Shown here: in pieces, positions 1 to 9,517 of the stretch | Numbering within the stretch: the stretch's first letter is position 1 | How the letters are laid out: each line of letters begins with the position of its first letter | Source: Bartonella machadoae | GTDB taxonomy: Bacteria; Pseudomonadota; Alphaproteobacteria; Rhizobiales; Rhizobiaceae | Length of the DNA: 64,000 nt | Assembly: GCF_022559585.1 (NCBI RefSeq) | Contig: NZ_CP087114.1 | Span: 475,095-539,094 of the forward strand | Direction: 5' to 3' | Program-made: the position numbers and the translations under genes | Notes under the pieces: model-generated | The model's input: the letters and a program-made list of their open reading frames with translations, nothing else | Told to the model about the DNA's origin: nothing | Databases searched by the model: none

Positions 1-402
1 GGTAGAGAACCTAACTGGGGGAGAATATAAAGTTGCAAAGGTGCAAACCATCTTCCGGCTTTACCGTCATTTTTTAATTCTGCTTTGCGACTTTCAAAAG
101 TATCTAAAGCAATATCTTTTAAATAATGCAGCTTACGCATTTCCTCACGTTTTTGCTTTTCACGTTCTTTAACCTTCACGAAGAACAAAACGCTATTGGG
201 TTGCACATTCACGGGCTTGTTTTAAAGAAACATCTCTTAAAGAGCACCCAAGCCCATTTCACGACACCGCCCGTGGAGATAGTATAGCGGTAAAGCCATT
301 GTGCACCACTGTCTTTACGTTTATGAAGGTGCAAACCGGTATCATCATACTCTTTACTGCCTCCCAATGTTGCCGACAGCCCTTGGTATTTAGAAGATTC
401 AT
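1..402 (-). pseudogene. Decayed tyrosine integrase gene, 5' part (continues past the window edge)
   Basis: The minus strand reads as a broken copy of the intact integrase at 62509-63675. Starting from the equivalent of the start codon (A at 402) the encoded protein shares LHKRKDSGAQWLYRYTI with the intact enzyme's LLHKRKDGGAQWIYRYTI, but the match changes frame several times. The stretch at 60-180 still aligns at DNA level with the region after the DUF4102 arm-binding domain (wording such as ctttcaaaag, aatatcttttaaataatg). No open frame covers the whole, so it cannot make a working recombinase. The 3' remainder lies outside the window. I infer an old integration event of the same element family as the island at 48-64 kb. 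Confidence 0.85.
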
Positions 403-605
403 AACAGGCCTTTTTACGCCTTTCTTTAGAGTTTTTGATCCACATAATAATACCACTTGTGATGTACAAGGGGATGGTTTTGATTGATTCTACATAAGAA
501 AGCTTGGAATGAGAGAATCTTAGGATATTCGCGGTTCTCATTCAATATGTAAACGATAAATTATCGTTATAAATCAATATATTGAATGGATAGTTTCATA
601 AAAAA
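403..605 (-). repeat. Integrase upstream repeat, copy A
   Basis: This leader is shared with copies at about 25440-25616, 45880-45975 and 63676-63850. Common blocks, read on the integrase strand, are gataatttatcg, then cctaagattctctcat, then caatcaaaaccatcccc, then acatcacaagtgg just before the start codon. It probably holds the integrase promoter and perhaps an attachment or arm site. Confidence 0.8.
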
Positions 606-737
606 TTAATCAAATGGTTGGATTGCAATTTATAATCTCACATAAACTTAAAGGAAGATGTGCACACATTAAAGAATCTTTAAAAACGCTTTAAGTGACA
701 TGAGAATATTCTGATTAAAAAAACATTCTTGCAAAAA

Positions 738-1028
738 TTACCTATAAAATGAACCATTTGTTGCACCGAGATGGATTTTAATAGGTACATTACCAGTTTG
801 GCTTGCAACGCGTAAATGAATGCGTACATGAGGCATTGAGAGACGACGATTTCGCGTTGTTTGACAAATAAGAAGTTTAACAAGAGACTTCGTGTTTAAG
901 GTTGCTGGAGTATATTTTAAATTCGCCAGTTTTGTTGCCGCATCGTGAAGAGAACGCAATGAAAGAAAAGATGATTGCTTCAATAAATTTTCTTTTTCAG
1001 AGGATGAAGCAAGAGCATTATGTATCAT
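738..1028 (-). CDS. Small hypothetical protein
   Basis: A 96-residue open frame beginning ATG with AAGGAT about 6 bases upstream, 32 bases downstream of dacA on the same strand. I do not recognise a family. It has no signal peptide or membrane segment, is rich in Ser, Leu, Lys and Arg, has a basic middle (TTRNRRLSMPHVRIHLRV) and a polar, helix-prone N-terminus. The good ribosome site and the absence of competing frames favour a real gene. It could also be chance coding in a spacer between dacA and the integrase remnant. Confidence 0.4.
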   Translation of the reverse strand: MIHNALASSSEKENLLKQSSFLSLRSLHDAATKLANLKYTPATLNTKSLVKLLICQTTRNRRLSMPHVRIHLRVASQTGNVPIKIHLGATNGSFYR

Positions 1029-1060
1029 GACACTATCCTTAATGCAGAATTCAAAAACTT

Positions 1061-2410
1061 TTAGTAAGCTACAGTATAGCAGTTAAAATTTGCTTTCTTT
1101 AACGTAGAACAAGCATTAAATGCAGCTTTTTTTGATTGAAAACCTGTAAAACGCGCACGATAATAGCGACGCCCACTTTTTTCAAAAAGTTGCATATGTG
1201 ATGATGCGCTTTTTAAAGCAGAATAAGCTGTATTTTTTGCTTTTAAAAGCAGAGTGTTTGCCTGTTCTTTACTAGGGAGAGAACCAATTTGGATGGCCCA
1301 TCCGGCATTTGTAGACAAAGAAGCTGTAACAATTTTATGTGTCTCAATGGGTATCGCTTTTTGAGGATTAGGGATTGGTATAATTGCTTGATTGACAGCA
1401 GCTATAGCCGTGTTAGAATTTCTAGGTTGCTCTGCAAATGCTGTTAACATAGTAGAAATTTCGTCATCGAAATTGGTTGGCTCAGCTTTTACGGTAGGTA
1501 TAGGAGTATTTGCGCCTGTAGGTAATTTGTAGTGTGCTGAAGCCATTAAGTGTTCCTTACTTTTCATGAGGCTTGCTTTTGGCAAATATTGGCTCAATAA
1601 ATTGGCCATATGTTGATCACGTGCGGTAGATGATTTACCTCCCATAACGACAGCAATGATGGAGCGCCCCTCATGTTGCATTGATGTCGCCAAATTATAA
1701 CCTGACATTTGTGTGTAGCCGGTTTTAATTCCATCAACGCCTTTCATTATTTTCACCAGTTTATTATGGGTGTTAATTGTATGTCCACGGAAAGTAAAAC
1801 TTTTTATTTTGAACAATTTATACTGTTGCGGAAAATTTTTTCGTAATGCTAATGACAAAGTTGCCATATCCCGTGCTGTGGAATAGTTATGGCTATCTGG
1901 AAGTCCTGAAGCATTGGCAAAATGCGTCTGTGTCATGCCAAGTTGGCGGGCTTTAGCTGTCATCATTCGCGCGAATTTTTTTTCAGTGCCACCGAGGTAC
2001 TCTGCAATTGCAGTTGCCACGTCATTTGCCGATCTTGTAATGAGAGCCTTGGCAGCAGCTTCTGCAGAAATTGTTTGGCCTGCTCTAAGTCCGATTTTTG
2101 TTGGCGGTTGTGTTGCTGCATAATGTGAGATAGGAATTGGTGTATTTGGTGTCACACGGCGCATCTTCATAGCTTCAAAGAGGCAGTATAGCGTTATCAT
2201 TTTTGTTAAAGAAGCAGGATAACGTTTCAGGGTTGCATTGGCTTGAAATAAAGTTTTCCCTGTATTAGCATCTATAACGATAGCAGCATATTTATCAGGA
2301 TAAGCACCTTGAGGTGTAGCGGATGCAAAAGAGTAAGAAAGAGCTAAAACAACAAAAGCAATTGCTATCTTTTGATAACAACGCACAATTTTTTGACAAT
2401 TAATATTCAC
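1061..2410 (-). CDS. dacA: D-alanyl-D-alanine carboxypeptidase (peptidase S11) with C-terminal SPOR domain
   Basis: A penicillin-binding-type enzyme that trims the terminal D-Ala from peptidoglycan stem peptides in the periplasm. The 449-residue product has a signal peptide (residues about 10-31, ending ASA). All three S11 motifs are present: SLTK at 67-70 with the nucleophile Ser67, SAN at 127-129, and KTG at 229-231. A low-complexity linker (about 285-370) leads to a SPOR domain (about 372-449, starting WAIQIGSLPSKEQA), which in this family binds denuded glycan at division septa. The DacA-SPOR fusion is typical of Rhizobiales. It appears to be transcribed alone or with the small gene downstream. 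Confidence 0.93.
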   Translation of the reverse strand: MNINCQKIVRCYQKIAIAFVVLALSYSFASATPQGAYPDKYAAIVIDANTGKTLFQANATLKRYPASLTKMITLYCLFEAMKMRRVTPNTPIPISHYAATQPPTKIGLRAGQTISAEAAAKALITRSANDVATAIAEYLGGTEKKFARMMTAKARQLGMTQTHFANASGLPDSHNYSTARDMATLSLALRKNFPQQYKLFKIKSFTFRGHTINTHNKLVKIMKGVDGIKTGYTQMSGYNLATSMQHEGRSIIAVVMGGKSSTARDQHMANLLSQYLPKASLMKSKEHLMASAHYKLPTGANTPIPTVKAEPTNFDDEISTMLTAFAEQPRNSNTAIAAVNQAIIPIPNPQKAIPIETHKIVTASLSTNAGWAIQIGSLPSKEQANTLLLKAKNTAYSALKSASSHMQLFEKSGRRYYRARFTGFQSKKAAFNACSTLKKANFNCYTVAY

Positions 2411-2632
2411 ACGCGGTACCCTATTTCTTTGTTTACTCCGAAAGCTCTCTAAAGCCCCTTTATTTCTGCAGTTTATTGATACACTCTAGATGAATGATAT
2501 TACTAATTTATTTACAAAAATTATTTTGTAAGTTTTCATATTTGCCTTAAAGCTAACCATAAACGAAATTTTTTTTCAATAAATCGAGTGTTGCAATAGT
2601 GATGAAAGAACTTAAAATTAATAAGAAATGTG

Positions 2633-3016
2633 ATGCACGGAAAAAAAAGAATGGGACAAAAACGCGCAGTAAATCCTATAGTCTTTATTATGCACAATGA
2701 AAAGGGCAAAAATTTGGATGAAAGCAGGCATGATGCCATTATCAAAATGAGATCAAGACTTCAAAATCCTAAGTTGTATCGTGTTCTTTTGCTTAATGAT
2801 GATTACACGCCTATGGATTTTGTTGTTTTTATTTTGAAAAACTTTTTTAAAAAAAGTTTCGAAGAAGCAACCTCTATTATGTTACATATTCACCAAAATG
2901 GGATAGGCGAATGCGGAGCTTATAGTTATGAAGTCGCTGAAATGAAGGTGATACAAGTTAGGGAGTGTGCACGTCAAAATGAATATCCATTGCAATGTAT
3001 AATGAAATGGAAGTGA
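2633..3016 (+). CDS. clpS: ATP-dependent Clp protease adaptor ClpS
   Basis: An adaptor that delivers N-degron substrates to ClpAP. The core is clear: LLNDDYTPMDFV holds the Asn-Asp pair of the degron pocket, then the MLHIHQNGIGECGAYSYEVA stretch matches the conserved His and the G-x-G-x-C-G block, ending in CIMKWK. The N-terminal extension is variable in the family, so the start is uncertain: GTG at 2630, ATG at 2633 and ATG at 2651 are all in frame and none has a strong ribosome site. The stop lies 6 bases before clpA, so the two genes are co-transcribed, as is usual. Confidence 0.92.
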   Translation: MHGKKRMGQKRAVNPIVFIMHNEKGKNLDESRHDAIIKMRSRLQNPKLYRVLLLNDDYTPMDFVVFILKNFFKKSFEEATSIMLHIHQNGIGECGAYSYEVAEMKVIQVRECARQNEYPLQCIMKWK

Positions 3017-3022
3017 GGGATT

Positions 3023-5374
3023 ATGCCATCTTTTACACCTAGTCTTGAAGAAGTTTTGCATCGCGCATTAACAATTGCTACGCAAGCGCGACATGAATAC
3101 GCGACATTAGAACATCTTCTGCTCGCTTTACTGGATGATGCTGATGCAAATTCAGTCATTCAGGCTTGTCAGGTAGATGTAGAAGAATTGCGAGAGCGTT
3201 TAACACACTATATCCAGTCAGAATTGGATGGACAGATTAGAGCTGATGAAGATACCAAACCGACAATGTTTTTCCAGCGTGTTATTCAACGAGCAGTCAT
3301 TCATGCTCAATCAGCCGGAAAGGATGAAGTATCGGGAGCCAATGTTCTCGTTGCAATTTTTTCTGAACGAGAAAGTCATGCAGCATATTTTCTCCAAGAA
3401 ATGGGAATGACACGTTATGATGCTGTACGTTTCATTTCCCATGGTATTACGCGTGATGAAGGATTATCCATGTTACTTGAGGGGCTTGAAGAACAATTAG
3501 ATCAGCAAATTTCAGATGATTGTGAAAAAGCAACAAGTGCACTATCTGCTTATTGTGTCGATCTCAATTGTAAAGCACGCAATGGAAAAATTGATTTATT
3601 AATTGGTCGTGAAGTAGAAATTTCACGCATGATTCAGATTTTATGTAGAAGGTTAAAAAACAATCCGCTTTTGGTTGGTGATCCTGGGGTCGGAAAAACC
3701 GCTATAATTGAAGGATTAGCAAAACGTATTGTTGATGGACAAGTGCCTGAAGTTTTATCAAATGTAACAATATTTTCTCTTGATATGGGAGGACTTGTTG
3801 CTGGTACACGTTATCGCGGTGATTTTGAAGAACGATTAAAGCACGTCATTAAAGAATTTGAGCAGTACCCAGATGCTGTTTTATTTATTGATGAAATCCA
3901 TACTTTAATTGGAGCAGGGGCTACATTGGGGGGAAATATGGATGCCGCAAATCTTTTAAAACCTGCATTATCTTCAGGGACAATTCGATGTATTGGTTCG
4001 ACGACTTACAAAGAATATCGCAAAATCTTTGAACAAGATCGTGCTTTAGAACGCCGTTTTCAGAAAATTGATGTTAACGAGCCTTCTGTTGACGATGCTA
4101 TTAAGATTTTGCAGGGGCTAAAACCTTATTTTGAAGATTTTCATCAAATTAAATATACGGATCAGGCGATGAAAGCATCCGTAGAATTATCATCACGTTA
4201 TATGTTTGATCGTCGATTGCCTGATAAAGCAATTGATGTTGTTGATGAAAGTGGTGCAGCACAAAAGCTTTTACCAGAAAAACAACGGAAAAAAAGTATA
4301 GGTGTTAAAGAAATTGAAGCAACTGTTGCAACTATGGCAAGGATTCCGCCAAAAACAGTTTCTGGTGATGATCAGAAAATGCTTGGCAAGCTTGAAAGAG
4401 AACTCAAGCATGTCGTGTATGGACAAGATCAGGCAATTTCTGCATTAGTGTCGTCAATTAAATTGGCGCGAGCAGGATTGCGCGAAGCAGATAAACCAAT
4501 AGGAAGTTATTTGTTTTCAGGACCAACAGGTGTTGGAAAAACTGAAGTTGCAAAACAGCTTGCATCTTCTTTAGGTATTGAACTGTTACGTTTTGATATG
4601 TCAGAATATATGGAGCGGCATACAGTGGCACGTTTAATTGGGGCGCCTCCAGGTTATATAGGGTTTGATCAAGGGGGGCTTCTTACAGATGCAGTTGATC
4701 AAAAACCGCATGCAGTTTTATTATTGGATGAGATTGAAAAAGCGCATCCAGAATTGTTTAATATTTTATTACAGGTGATGGATTACGGTAAGTTAACAGA
4801 TCATAGTGGTAGAAAAATTGATTTCTGCAATATCATTTTAATTATGACGACGAATGCTGGTGCTTCAGAGTTGGCAAAGTCAGCTATTGGATTTGGCAAA
4901 GTTTATCGCGATGGTAATGATATTGAAGCAATTAATCGACTCTTTACACCAGAATTTCGCAATCGGTTAGATGCAATTATTCCGTTTGCACCTTTATCTC
5001 AGTTAACCATAAATCAGATTGTGCAAAAATTTATTTTTCAGCTTGAGGCACAATTAGTTGATCGAGGAATTTGCTTTGAATTAAGTTCTTCTGCCATGGC
5101 TTGGCTTGCCAATAAAGGATACGATTCTCAGATGGGGGCACGTCCATTGAGCCGTGTTATACAGGAATATATTAAGAAACCATTAGCTGACGAAATTTTA
5201 TTTGGGAAGTTACGTAATGGTGGCACGGTGCGTGTGATGACACAAAAATTAAACGGGGAAAGAGAGAAGTTGCAGTTAAAAGTTTTATCTTCTGATATGG
5301 CTGTTGGCTCAAAGGACAGAAAAGTAACACATTTTACAAAAAAACATGTGAAGAAAAAAAGCTCAACAACTTAA
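3023..5374 (+). CDS. clpA: ATP-dependent Clp protease ATP-binding subunit ClpA
   Basis: A hexameric AAA+ unfoldase that feeds proteins to ClpP. The 783-residue product has an N-terminal Clp-N domain (about 1-145) that binds ClpS, a first AAA module with Walker A GDPGVGKT near residue 219 and Walker B VLFIDEIH near 287, and a second module with GPTGVGKT near residue 500 and LLLDEIEKAHPE. The D2 small domain ends in a Lys-rich tail (KKHVKKKSSTT). There is no ClpB middle coiled-coil, which separates it from ClpB. It begins 6 bases after clpS and ends at a strong palindromic terminator. Confidence 0.97.
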   Translation: MPSFTPSLEEVLHRALTIATQARHEYATLEHLLLALLDDADANSVIQACQVDVEELRERLTHYIQSELDGQIRADEDTKPTMFFQRVIQRAVIHAQSAGKDEVSGANVLVAIFSERESHAAYFLQEMGMTRYDAVRFISHGITRDEGLSMLLEGLEEQLDQQISDDCEKATSALSAYCVDLNCKARNGKIDLLIGREVEISRMIQILCRRLKNNPLLVGDPGVGKTAIIEGLAKRIVDGQVPEVLSNVTIFSLDMGGLVAGTRYRGDFEERLKHVIKEFEQYPDAVLFIDEIHTLIGAGATLGGNMDAANLLKPALSSGTIRCIGSTTYKEYRKIFEQDRALERRFQKIDVNEPSVDDAIKILQGLKPYFEDFHQIKYTDQAMKASVELSSRYMFDRRLPDKAIDVVDESGAAQKLLPEKQRKKSIGVKEIEATVATMARIPPKTVSGDDQKMLGKLERELKHVVYGQDQAISALVSSIKLARAGLREADKPIGSYLFSGPTGVGKTEVAKQLASSLGIELLRFDMSEYMERHTVARLIGAPPGYIGFDQGGLLTDAVDQKPHAVLLLDEIEKAHPELFNILLQVMDYGKLTDHSGRKIDFCNIILIMTTNAGASELAKSAIGFGKVYRDGNDIEAINRLFTPEFRNRLDAIIPFAPLSQLTINQIVQKFIFQLEAQLVDRGICFELSSSAMAWLANKGYDSQMGARPLSRVIQEYIKKPLADEILFGKLRNGGTVRVMTQKLNGEREKLQLKVLSSDMAVGSKDRKVTHFTKKHVKKKSSTT

Positions 5375-5375
5375 A

Positions 5376-5408
5376 GCAGTCCTTTAAAGGACTGCACGGA
5401 TTTTTTTT
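5376..5408 (+). terminator. Terminator after clpA, overlapping the 3' end of the convergent HIT gene
   Basis: A perfect 20-base palindrome (5376-5395: gcagtccttt and its complement) is followed by ACGGA and eight T residues. The last codons and the stop of the minus-strand HIT gene (stop at 5384-5386) lie inside the stem. Confidence 0.85.
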
Positions 5409-5806
5409 GCGTTTTCTTCAAGTACCTCTGTTGGTGTTATAATACCATTATGAGGAGAAAGCTCTATCCCCTCCATACGTGGTATGATATGGAAATGGAG
5501 ATGATAGACGGTTTGTTGACTTGCTGCTTCATTAAATTGCATGACTGTTATACCATCTGCTTGAAAAGCTTTTTTAACAGCTTTGGCGATTTTTTGAACA
5601 GCTTTAATAACGGGAAACAATGTTTCAGGGTCAGCATCAAGGAGATTTCTAGAACCTTTTCTGGGAATAACCAGTGTATGTCCTGGTGCTTGTGGCATAA
5701 TATCCATGAATGCAATGACATCATCATCTTCATAAACACGAACAGAAGGAATTTCATTGCGAATCAATTTAGCAAAAACATTGTTATTATCATAAGTTTG
5801 TTTCAT
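5384..5806 (-). CDS. HIT family protein (nucleotide hydrolase/transferase)
   Basis: A histidine-triad protein of 140 residues, probably hydrolysing purine nucleoside phosphoramidates or dinucleotides in the cytosol. The signature H-L-H-F-H-I-I is at 102-108 with the middle His104 as the expected nucleophile. The N-terminal FAKLIRNEIPSVRVYEDD and PGHTLVIPR blocks are standard for the HINT branch. The family's physiological substrate is not settled. It is convergent with clpA, and its 3' end doubles as the clpA terminator stem. Confidence 0.93.
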   Translation of the reverse strand: MKQTYDNNNVFAKLIRNEIPSVRVYEDDDVIAFMDIMPQAPGHTLVIPRKGSRNLLDADPETLFPVIKAVQKIAKAVKKAFQADGITVMQFNEAASQQTVYHLHFHIIPRMEGIELSPHNGIITPTEVLEENAKKIRAVL

Positions 5807-5943
5807 ACAAATATTTCCTTTTATGCATTTTAATTGAGAACTTTAATTTCAAGATTAAAGGATGCGAAGGTTACTATAAGGTAAGAAGAAAGATTTCGCA
5901 TTTTATGATCGTTTTATGTAGATGTGACACCGTTTGTAGAGGT

Positions 5944-6405
5944 CTAAACTTCTATGATGGCTTCAACTTCTACTGGAACATCCATAGGAAGAGAAGCAAC
6001 ACCGACAGCAGAACGGGCATGTTTTCCAGCTTCACCAAGAATATTGACGAACAAGTCAGAAGCACCATTGGCAACAAGAGGAATATCGGTAAAATTGGGA
6101 TCTACAGCAACAAAAACAGTGATTTTCAATACGCGTTTTATTCTATTGAGATCACCAAGAGCTGCCTTGATTTGTGCAAAAATGTTAAGCGCACAGACTT
6201 CGGCTGCTTTTTTTGCTTGTTTGGCACTAACGGTTGTGCCAACCTTACCGGTCGCTACGGGCTTGCCATCGGAAAAAGGGAGTTGTCCGGAAATAAAAAG
6301 TTGGTTTCCGCTTTGTGAAGCTGTTACATAATTAGCGACAGGTTGCATTGCTTCAGGAAGAGCAACTCCCAATTTTTTTAGATGATTTTCGATAAAATCG
6401 GTCAT
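5944..6405 (-). CDS. RidA family protein (YjgF/YER057c/UK114)
   Basis: A 153-residue protein of the Rid superfamily, whose archetype hydrolyses reactive enamine/imine intermediates from PLP enzymes. The fold markers are LFISGQLPF near 37-44, the helix AKQAKKAAEVCALNIFAQIK, and the C-terminal ARSAVGVASLP in which Arg131 fits the catalytic or binding arginine. The product looks closest to the longer alphaproteobacterial RidA-like subfamily rather than canonical RidA. It sits alone between HIT and eipB on the minus strand. Confidence 0.88.
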   Translation of the reverse strand: MTDFIENHLKKLGVALPEAMQPVANYVTASQSGNQLFISGQLPFSDGKPVATGKVGTTVSAKQAKKAAEVCALNIFAQIKAALGDLNRIKRVLKITVFVAVDPNFTDIPLVANGASDLFVNILGEAGKHARSAVGVASLPMDVPVEVEAIIEV

Positions 6406-6548
6406 AATTTAAACTCCATAGCTTTTCTACAATACATCTATTGCATAAACTATTTTTTGATTTAAGGAAATGTGTGGTTAATTAAGAACACTCCTTTTTT
6501 GCCTGATTATATGATGTTATGGAACGGCAATAGAATGGGAAGTTGGGA

Positions 6549-7373
6549 ATGATGAGATTATTATTGATAATAATTTTATATATTGCTTGTTTTGATACTG
6601 CCAAAGCTGAAGAAAGTATTTTTATTGCACCTCATCGAGCAATTTATGATTTTCGGCTTGATAGTGTTTCTCATGAAATGACCATTTCGGGAATGTCTGG
6701 GCGAATGGTTTACGAGTTAACCGGTTCGTCATGTCAGGGTTATACCACACGTTTTCGTTTTATTAGCCGTATCCATAGTGAAGATATGCCAGTGCGTTTG
6801 ACTGATCAACAGACAACGAGTTATGAAACAGGGGATAGTCGCACATTTCACTTTAATGTTATAGATCAGGTTGGGGAAGAGGTCACACATCGTGCTGAAG
6901 GAGTAGCGGAGCGTATTCAAGATGGCATTATCGTTAAATTAAAAAAACCCAAGGAAAAAGAATACAAGCTCGCAATAGCTGAGTTCCCAATTATGCAGCT
7001 AAAGAATATCATCCGTCATGCAAAAGCGGGCAGTCACTTTTACCATGTCAATGTATTTGATGGAACAGATAAAGCAGACAAAGTCATAAAAGAAAGTATA
7101 GTCATTGGGGAAAAGAAGACGCGGCTCTCTGATAATGAAGCAAAAAAAATGGGAAAATTAGGCGAAGAGGAATATTGGCCTGTTACGATTTCTTATTTTG
7201 ATGATATAGAAAAGAAAGATGGCTTGCCAGTTTATCGTACCAGTTTTCTCTTATATGAAAATGGTGTTATGCGTGACCTTCACGTTGATTATGGAACTTT
7301 TTCAGTGCGTGCAAAATTGAACAGTCTTGAATTTCTTGAGTCTGAAAAAGATATGAATCAATGTGAATATTAA
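6549..7373 (+). CDS. eipB: Cell envelope integrity protein EipB (DUF1849)
   Basis: A periplasmic beta-spiral protein known from Brucella, where it supports envelope integrity. The product has a short signal peptide (LLLIIILYIACFDTAKA), then the family's opening block FIAPHRAIYDFRLD. It has a cysteine near residue 62 (GSSCQGYTT) and another three residues from the C-terminus (NQCEY), which fits the single disulfide reported for EipB. TTG at 6543 is in frame, but ATG 6549 has GGGAAG at a better distance, so I chose it. It is a single-gene unit upstream of the ribosomal block. Confidence 0.87.
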   Translation: MMRLLLIIILYIACFDTAKAEESIFIAPHRAIYDFRLDSVSHEMTISGMSGRMVYELTGSSCQGYTTRFRFISRIHSEDMPVRLTDQQTTSYETGDSRTFHFNVIDQVGEEVTHRAEGVAERIQDGIIVKLKKPKEKEYKLAIAEFPIMQLKNIIRHAKAGSHFYHVNVFDGTDKADKVIKESIVIGEKKTRLSDNEAKKMGKLGEEEYWPVTISYFDDIEKKDGLPVYRTSFLLYENGVMRDLHVDYGTFSVRAKLNSLEFLESEKDMNQCEY

Positions 7374-7391
7374 ATGGTTATAGAAAATAAC

Positions 7392-7528
7392 TTGAAAAAG
7401 AATCAAATATTAGTATGGTAGCGCTATTCCACACGCGGAATTTGGGTGTTTGCAAAAGGTGAGCAAATATCCCCCGGTAGTAGGTTAACCTGCTTTTTCC
7501 GCGGAGGTTAAACCGGAAAGGATAAACT
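7392..7528 (+). promoter_or_regulatory. rpsB promoter and structured 5' leader
   Basis: A plausible promoter (TTGAAA at 7392, TATGGT at 7414, spacing 16) is followed by about 105 bases of leader. The leader contains paired segments: ccacacgcgg and gggtgtttgc, and aggttaacct near gaggttaaacc. This is the usual place for S2 autoregulation of rpsB-tsf. That function is inferred from position and visible complementarity only. Confidence 0.4.
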
Positions 7529-8329
7529 ATGGCACTACCAGATTTTACTATGCATCAGCTATTAGAGGCAGGTGTACATTTTGGTCACCAGACACATCGC
7601 TGGAATCCAAAAATGACTCCCTATATTTACGGGGAGCGTAACAATATCCATATTATTGATCTTGCTCAGACTGTTCCTCTTTTACATCAAGCGCTTAAAC
7701 TTGTTTCAGATACGGTTGCGCGTGGTGGACGCATTCTCTTTGTCGGTACAAAACGGCAGGCATCTGATATTATTGCTGATGCAGCGAATCGTTCGGCACA
7801 ATATTATGTTAATGCGCGTTGGCTTGGCGGCATGCTTACGAATTGGAAAACGATTTCCCATTCGATTCACCGTCTGCGTAAGCTAGACAAAATTCTTGCT
7901 GCTGAAGCACAGGGGTTTACTAAAAAGGAACGTTTAAATCTTGAGCGTGATCGTGAAAAGCTTAATCGTGCGCTTGGTGGTATTAAGGACATGGGGTCTG
8001 TTCCAGATCTTATCTTTGTTATTGATACAAACAAAGAAAATATTGCTATCCAAGAAGCAAAACGTTTGGGGATCCCAGTTATTGCTATTATTGATACCAA
8101 TTGTGATCCTGATAATGTGACGCACCCAATTCCAGGTAATGATGATGCATCACGTGCAATTTCTCTTTATTGTGATCTTTTTGCTCGTGCGGCTCTTGAC
8201 GGTATTGCTCGTCAACAAGGTGCAATGGGTGTTGATTTAGGAGCTCAGGTTGATGCACCCTTAGAACCTATTTTGGATGATGCACCTGTAGAGCCTGTAT
8301 TGGAAGATGCAATTCCAGTTTCTGAGTAA
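7529..8329 (+). CDS. rpsB: 30S ribosomal protein S2
   Basis: A 266-residue S2, a component of the small subunit that binds late in assembly and helps position S1. The hallmark blocks are [19 protein letters not shown] at the N-terminus, [15 protein letters not shown], and the [13 protein letters not shown] segment. The C-terminal acidic tail ([18 protein letters not shown]) is an extension common in Rhizobiales. The ribosome site AAAGGA lies 6 bases before ATG. It heads the rpsB-tsf unit. Confidence 0.98.
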   Translation: MALPDFTMHQLLEAGVHFGHQTHRWNPKMTPYIYGERNNIHIIDLAQTVPLLHQALKLVSDTVARGGRILFVGTKRQASDIIADAANRSAQYYVNARWLGGMLTNWKTISHSIHRLRKLDKILAAEAQGFTKKERLNLERDREKLNRALGGIKDMGSVPDLIFVIDTNKENIAIQEAKRLGIPVIAIIDTNCDPDNVTHPIPGNDDASRAISLYCDLFARAALDGIARQQGAMGVDLGAQVDAPLEPILDDAPVEPVLEDAIPVSE

Positions 8330-8337
8330 TATTAAAG

Positions 8338-8360
8338 GTGCCCGTTAGGGTACTTGTTTT
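8338..8360 (+). terminator. Attenuator-like hairpin between rpsB and tsf
   Basis: GTGCCC (8338-8343) and GGGTAC (8348-8353) form a short stem with a GTTA loop, followed by TTGTTTT. The site fits a partial terminator that sets the S2 to EF-Ts ratio. Confidence 0.5.
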
Positions 8361-8435
8361 CTAAAGAAAAGGTGGTAGGCATGTATAGGGTTTTCTTCTT
8401 GCATGCTTGTACCGTTACAGAATAAAGAGGCAAAT

Positions 8436-9359
8436 ATGAGCATTACTGCTACACAAGTAAAAGAACTTCGGGAATTGTCAGGTGCTGGTATGATGGATTG
8501 TAAAGCAGCACTGGCAGAGACCAACGGTGACATGGAAGCCGCGGTTGATTGGCTTCGTAAAAAAGGGATCGCTAAAGCAGATAAAAAGGCAGGTCGTACA
8601 GCAGCTGAGGGACTCATCGGAGTCGCATCAAACGGTTCAAGTGCGGTTTTAGTTGAAATTAATTCTGAAACAGATTTTGTTGCGCGCAACGATCTGTTCC
8701 AAGACATTGTGCGCAATGTGGCAACAGCTGCTTTGGGCACACAGGGGAATGTTGATGCTGTTTCGGCATCTCTTTACCCTAGTTCTGAGAAGACTGTAGA
8801 GGCTACAATTAAAGATGCAATTGGTACCATTGGAGAGAATATGGCATTTAGGCGTTCTGCTAAACTCTCTGTTGAGGATGGTGTCGTTGCTACTTATATA
8901 CACAATAGTGTGGCTGATGGACTTGGTAAGCTTGGTGTTTTGGTTGCTGTTGAAACAACAGGAAATAAGGAGGCTGCTGCTGCTTTTGGTCGGCAAGTTG
9001 CGATGCATATTGCCGCAACGAATCCGTTAGCGTTAACGTCGGAAGATGTTGATTCCGGTGCTATTGAGCGTGAGAAAGCGATTTTTTCAGATCAAGCACG
9101 TCAGTCTGGAAAGCCTGAAAATATCATTGAAAAAATGGTGGAAGGGCGTATGCGTAAATTTTTTGAAGAGGTTGTGTTGCTTTCTCAAGCTTTTGTTATG
9201 AATCCTGATATGAGTGTTGAAGCAGCTTTAAAGGATGCTGAAAAATCTATTGGTGCTCCAGCAAAAATTACAGGTTTTATTCGTTTTGCACTAGGAGAAG
9301 GTGTAGAGAAAGAGGTGTCTGATTTTGCTGCAGAGGTTGCAGCAGCGGCAAAAGGGTAG
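8436..9359 (+). CDS. tsf: Elongation factor Ts
   Basis: The nucleotide exchange factor for EF-Tu. The product has the N-terminal UBA-like domain with [19 protein letters not shown], then the TDFVARND motif (residues about 80-87), which inserts near the EF-Tu nucleotide site, and the long two-subdomain core. At 307 residues it is normal length. ATG 8436 with AGAGG 5-10 bases upstream is preferred over the in-frame ATG at 8403, because the family starts right at the [11 protein letters not shown] block. Confidence 0.97.
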   Translation: MSITATQVKELRELSGAGMMDCKAALAETNGDMEAAVDWLRKKGIAKADKKAGRTAAEGLIGVASNGSSAVLVEINSETDFVARNDLFQDIVRNVATAALGTQGNVDAVSASLYPSSEKTVEATIKDAIGTIGENMAFRRSAKLSVEDGVVATYIHNSVADGLGKLGVLVAVETTGNKEAAAAFGRQVAMHIAATNPLALTSEDVDSGAIEREKAIFSDQARQSGKPENIIEKMVEGRMRKFFEEVVLLSQAFVMNPDMSVEAALKDAEKSIGAPAKITGFIRFALGEGVEKEVSDFAAEVAAAAKG

Positions 9360-9517
9360 TGATTTGTAAATTATTTTCAGAGATTTGAAATTTTATATCT
9401 TTGATTATAAAATCACGAATAGAGGAAATATGATTATTAAGAGGGCGTCACGTGATAAAGTGGTGCCCTTAGTAGTGTCGAAAGCAGAAATTAACGGTGC
9501 TTTTGGGGAGATTATCA

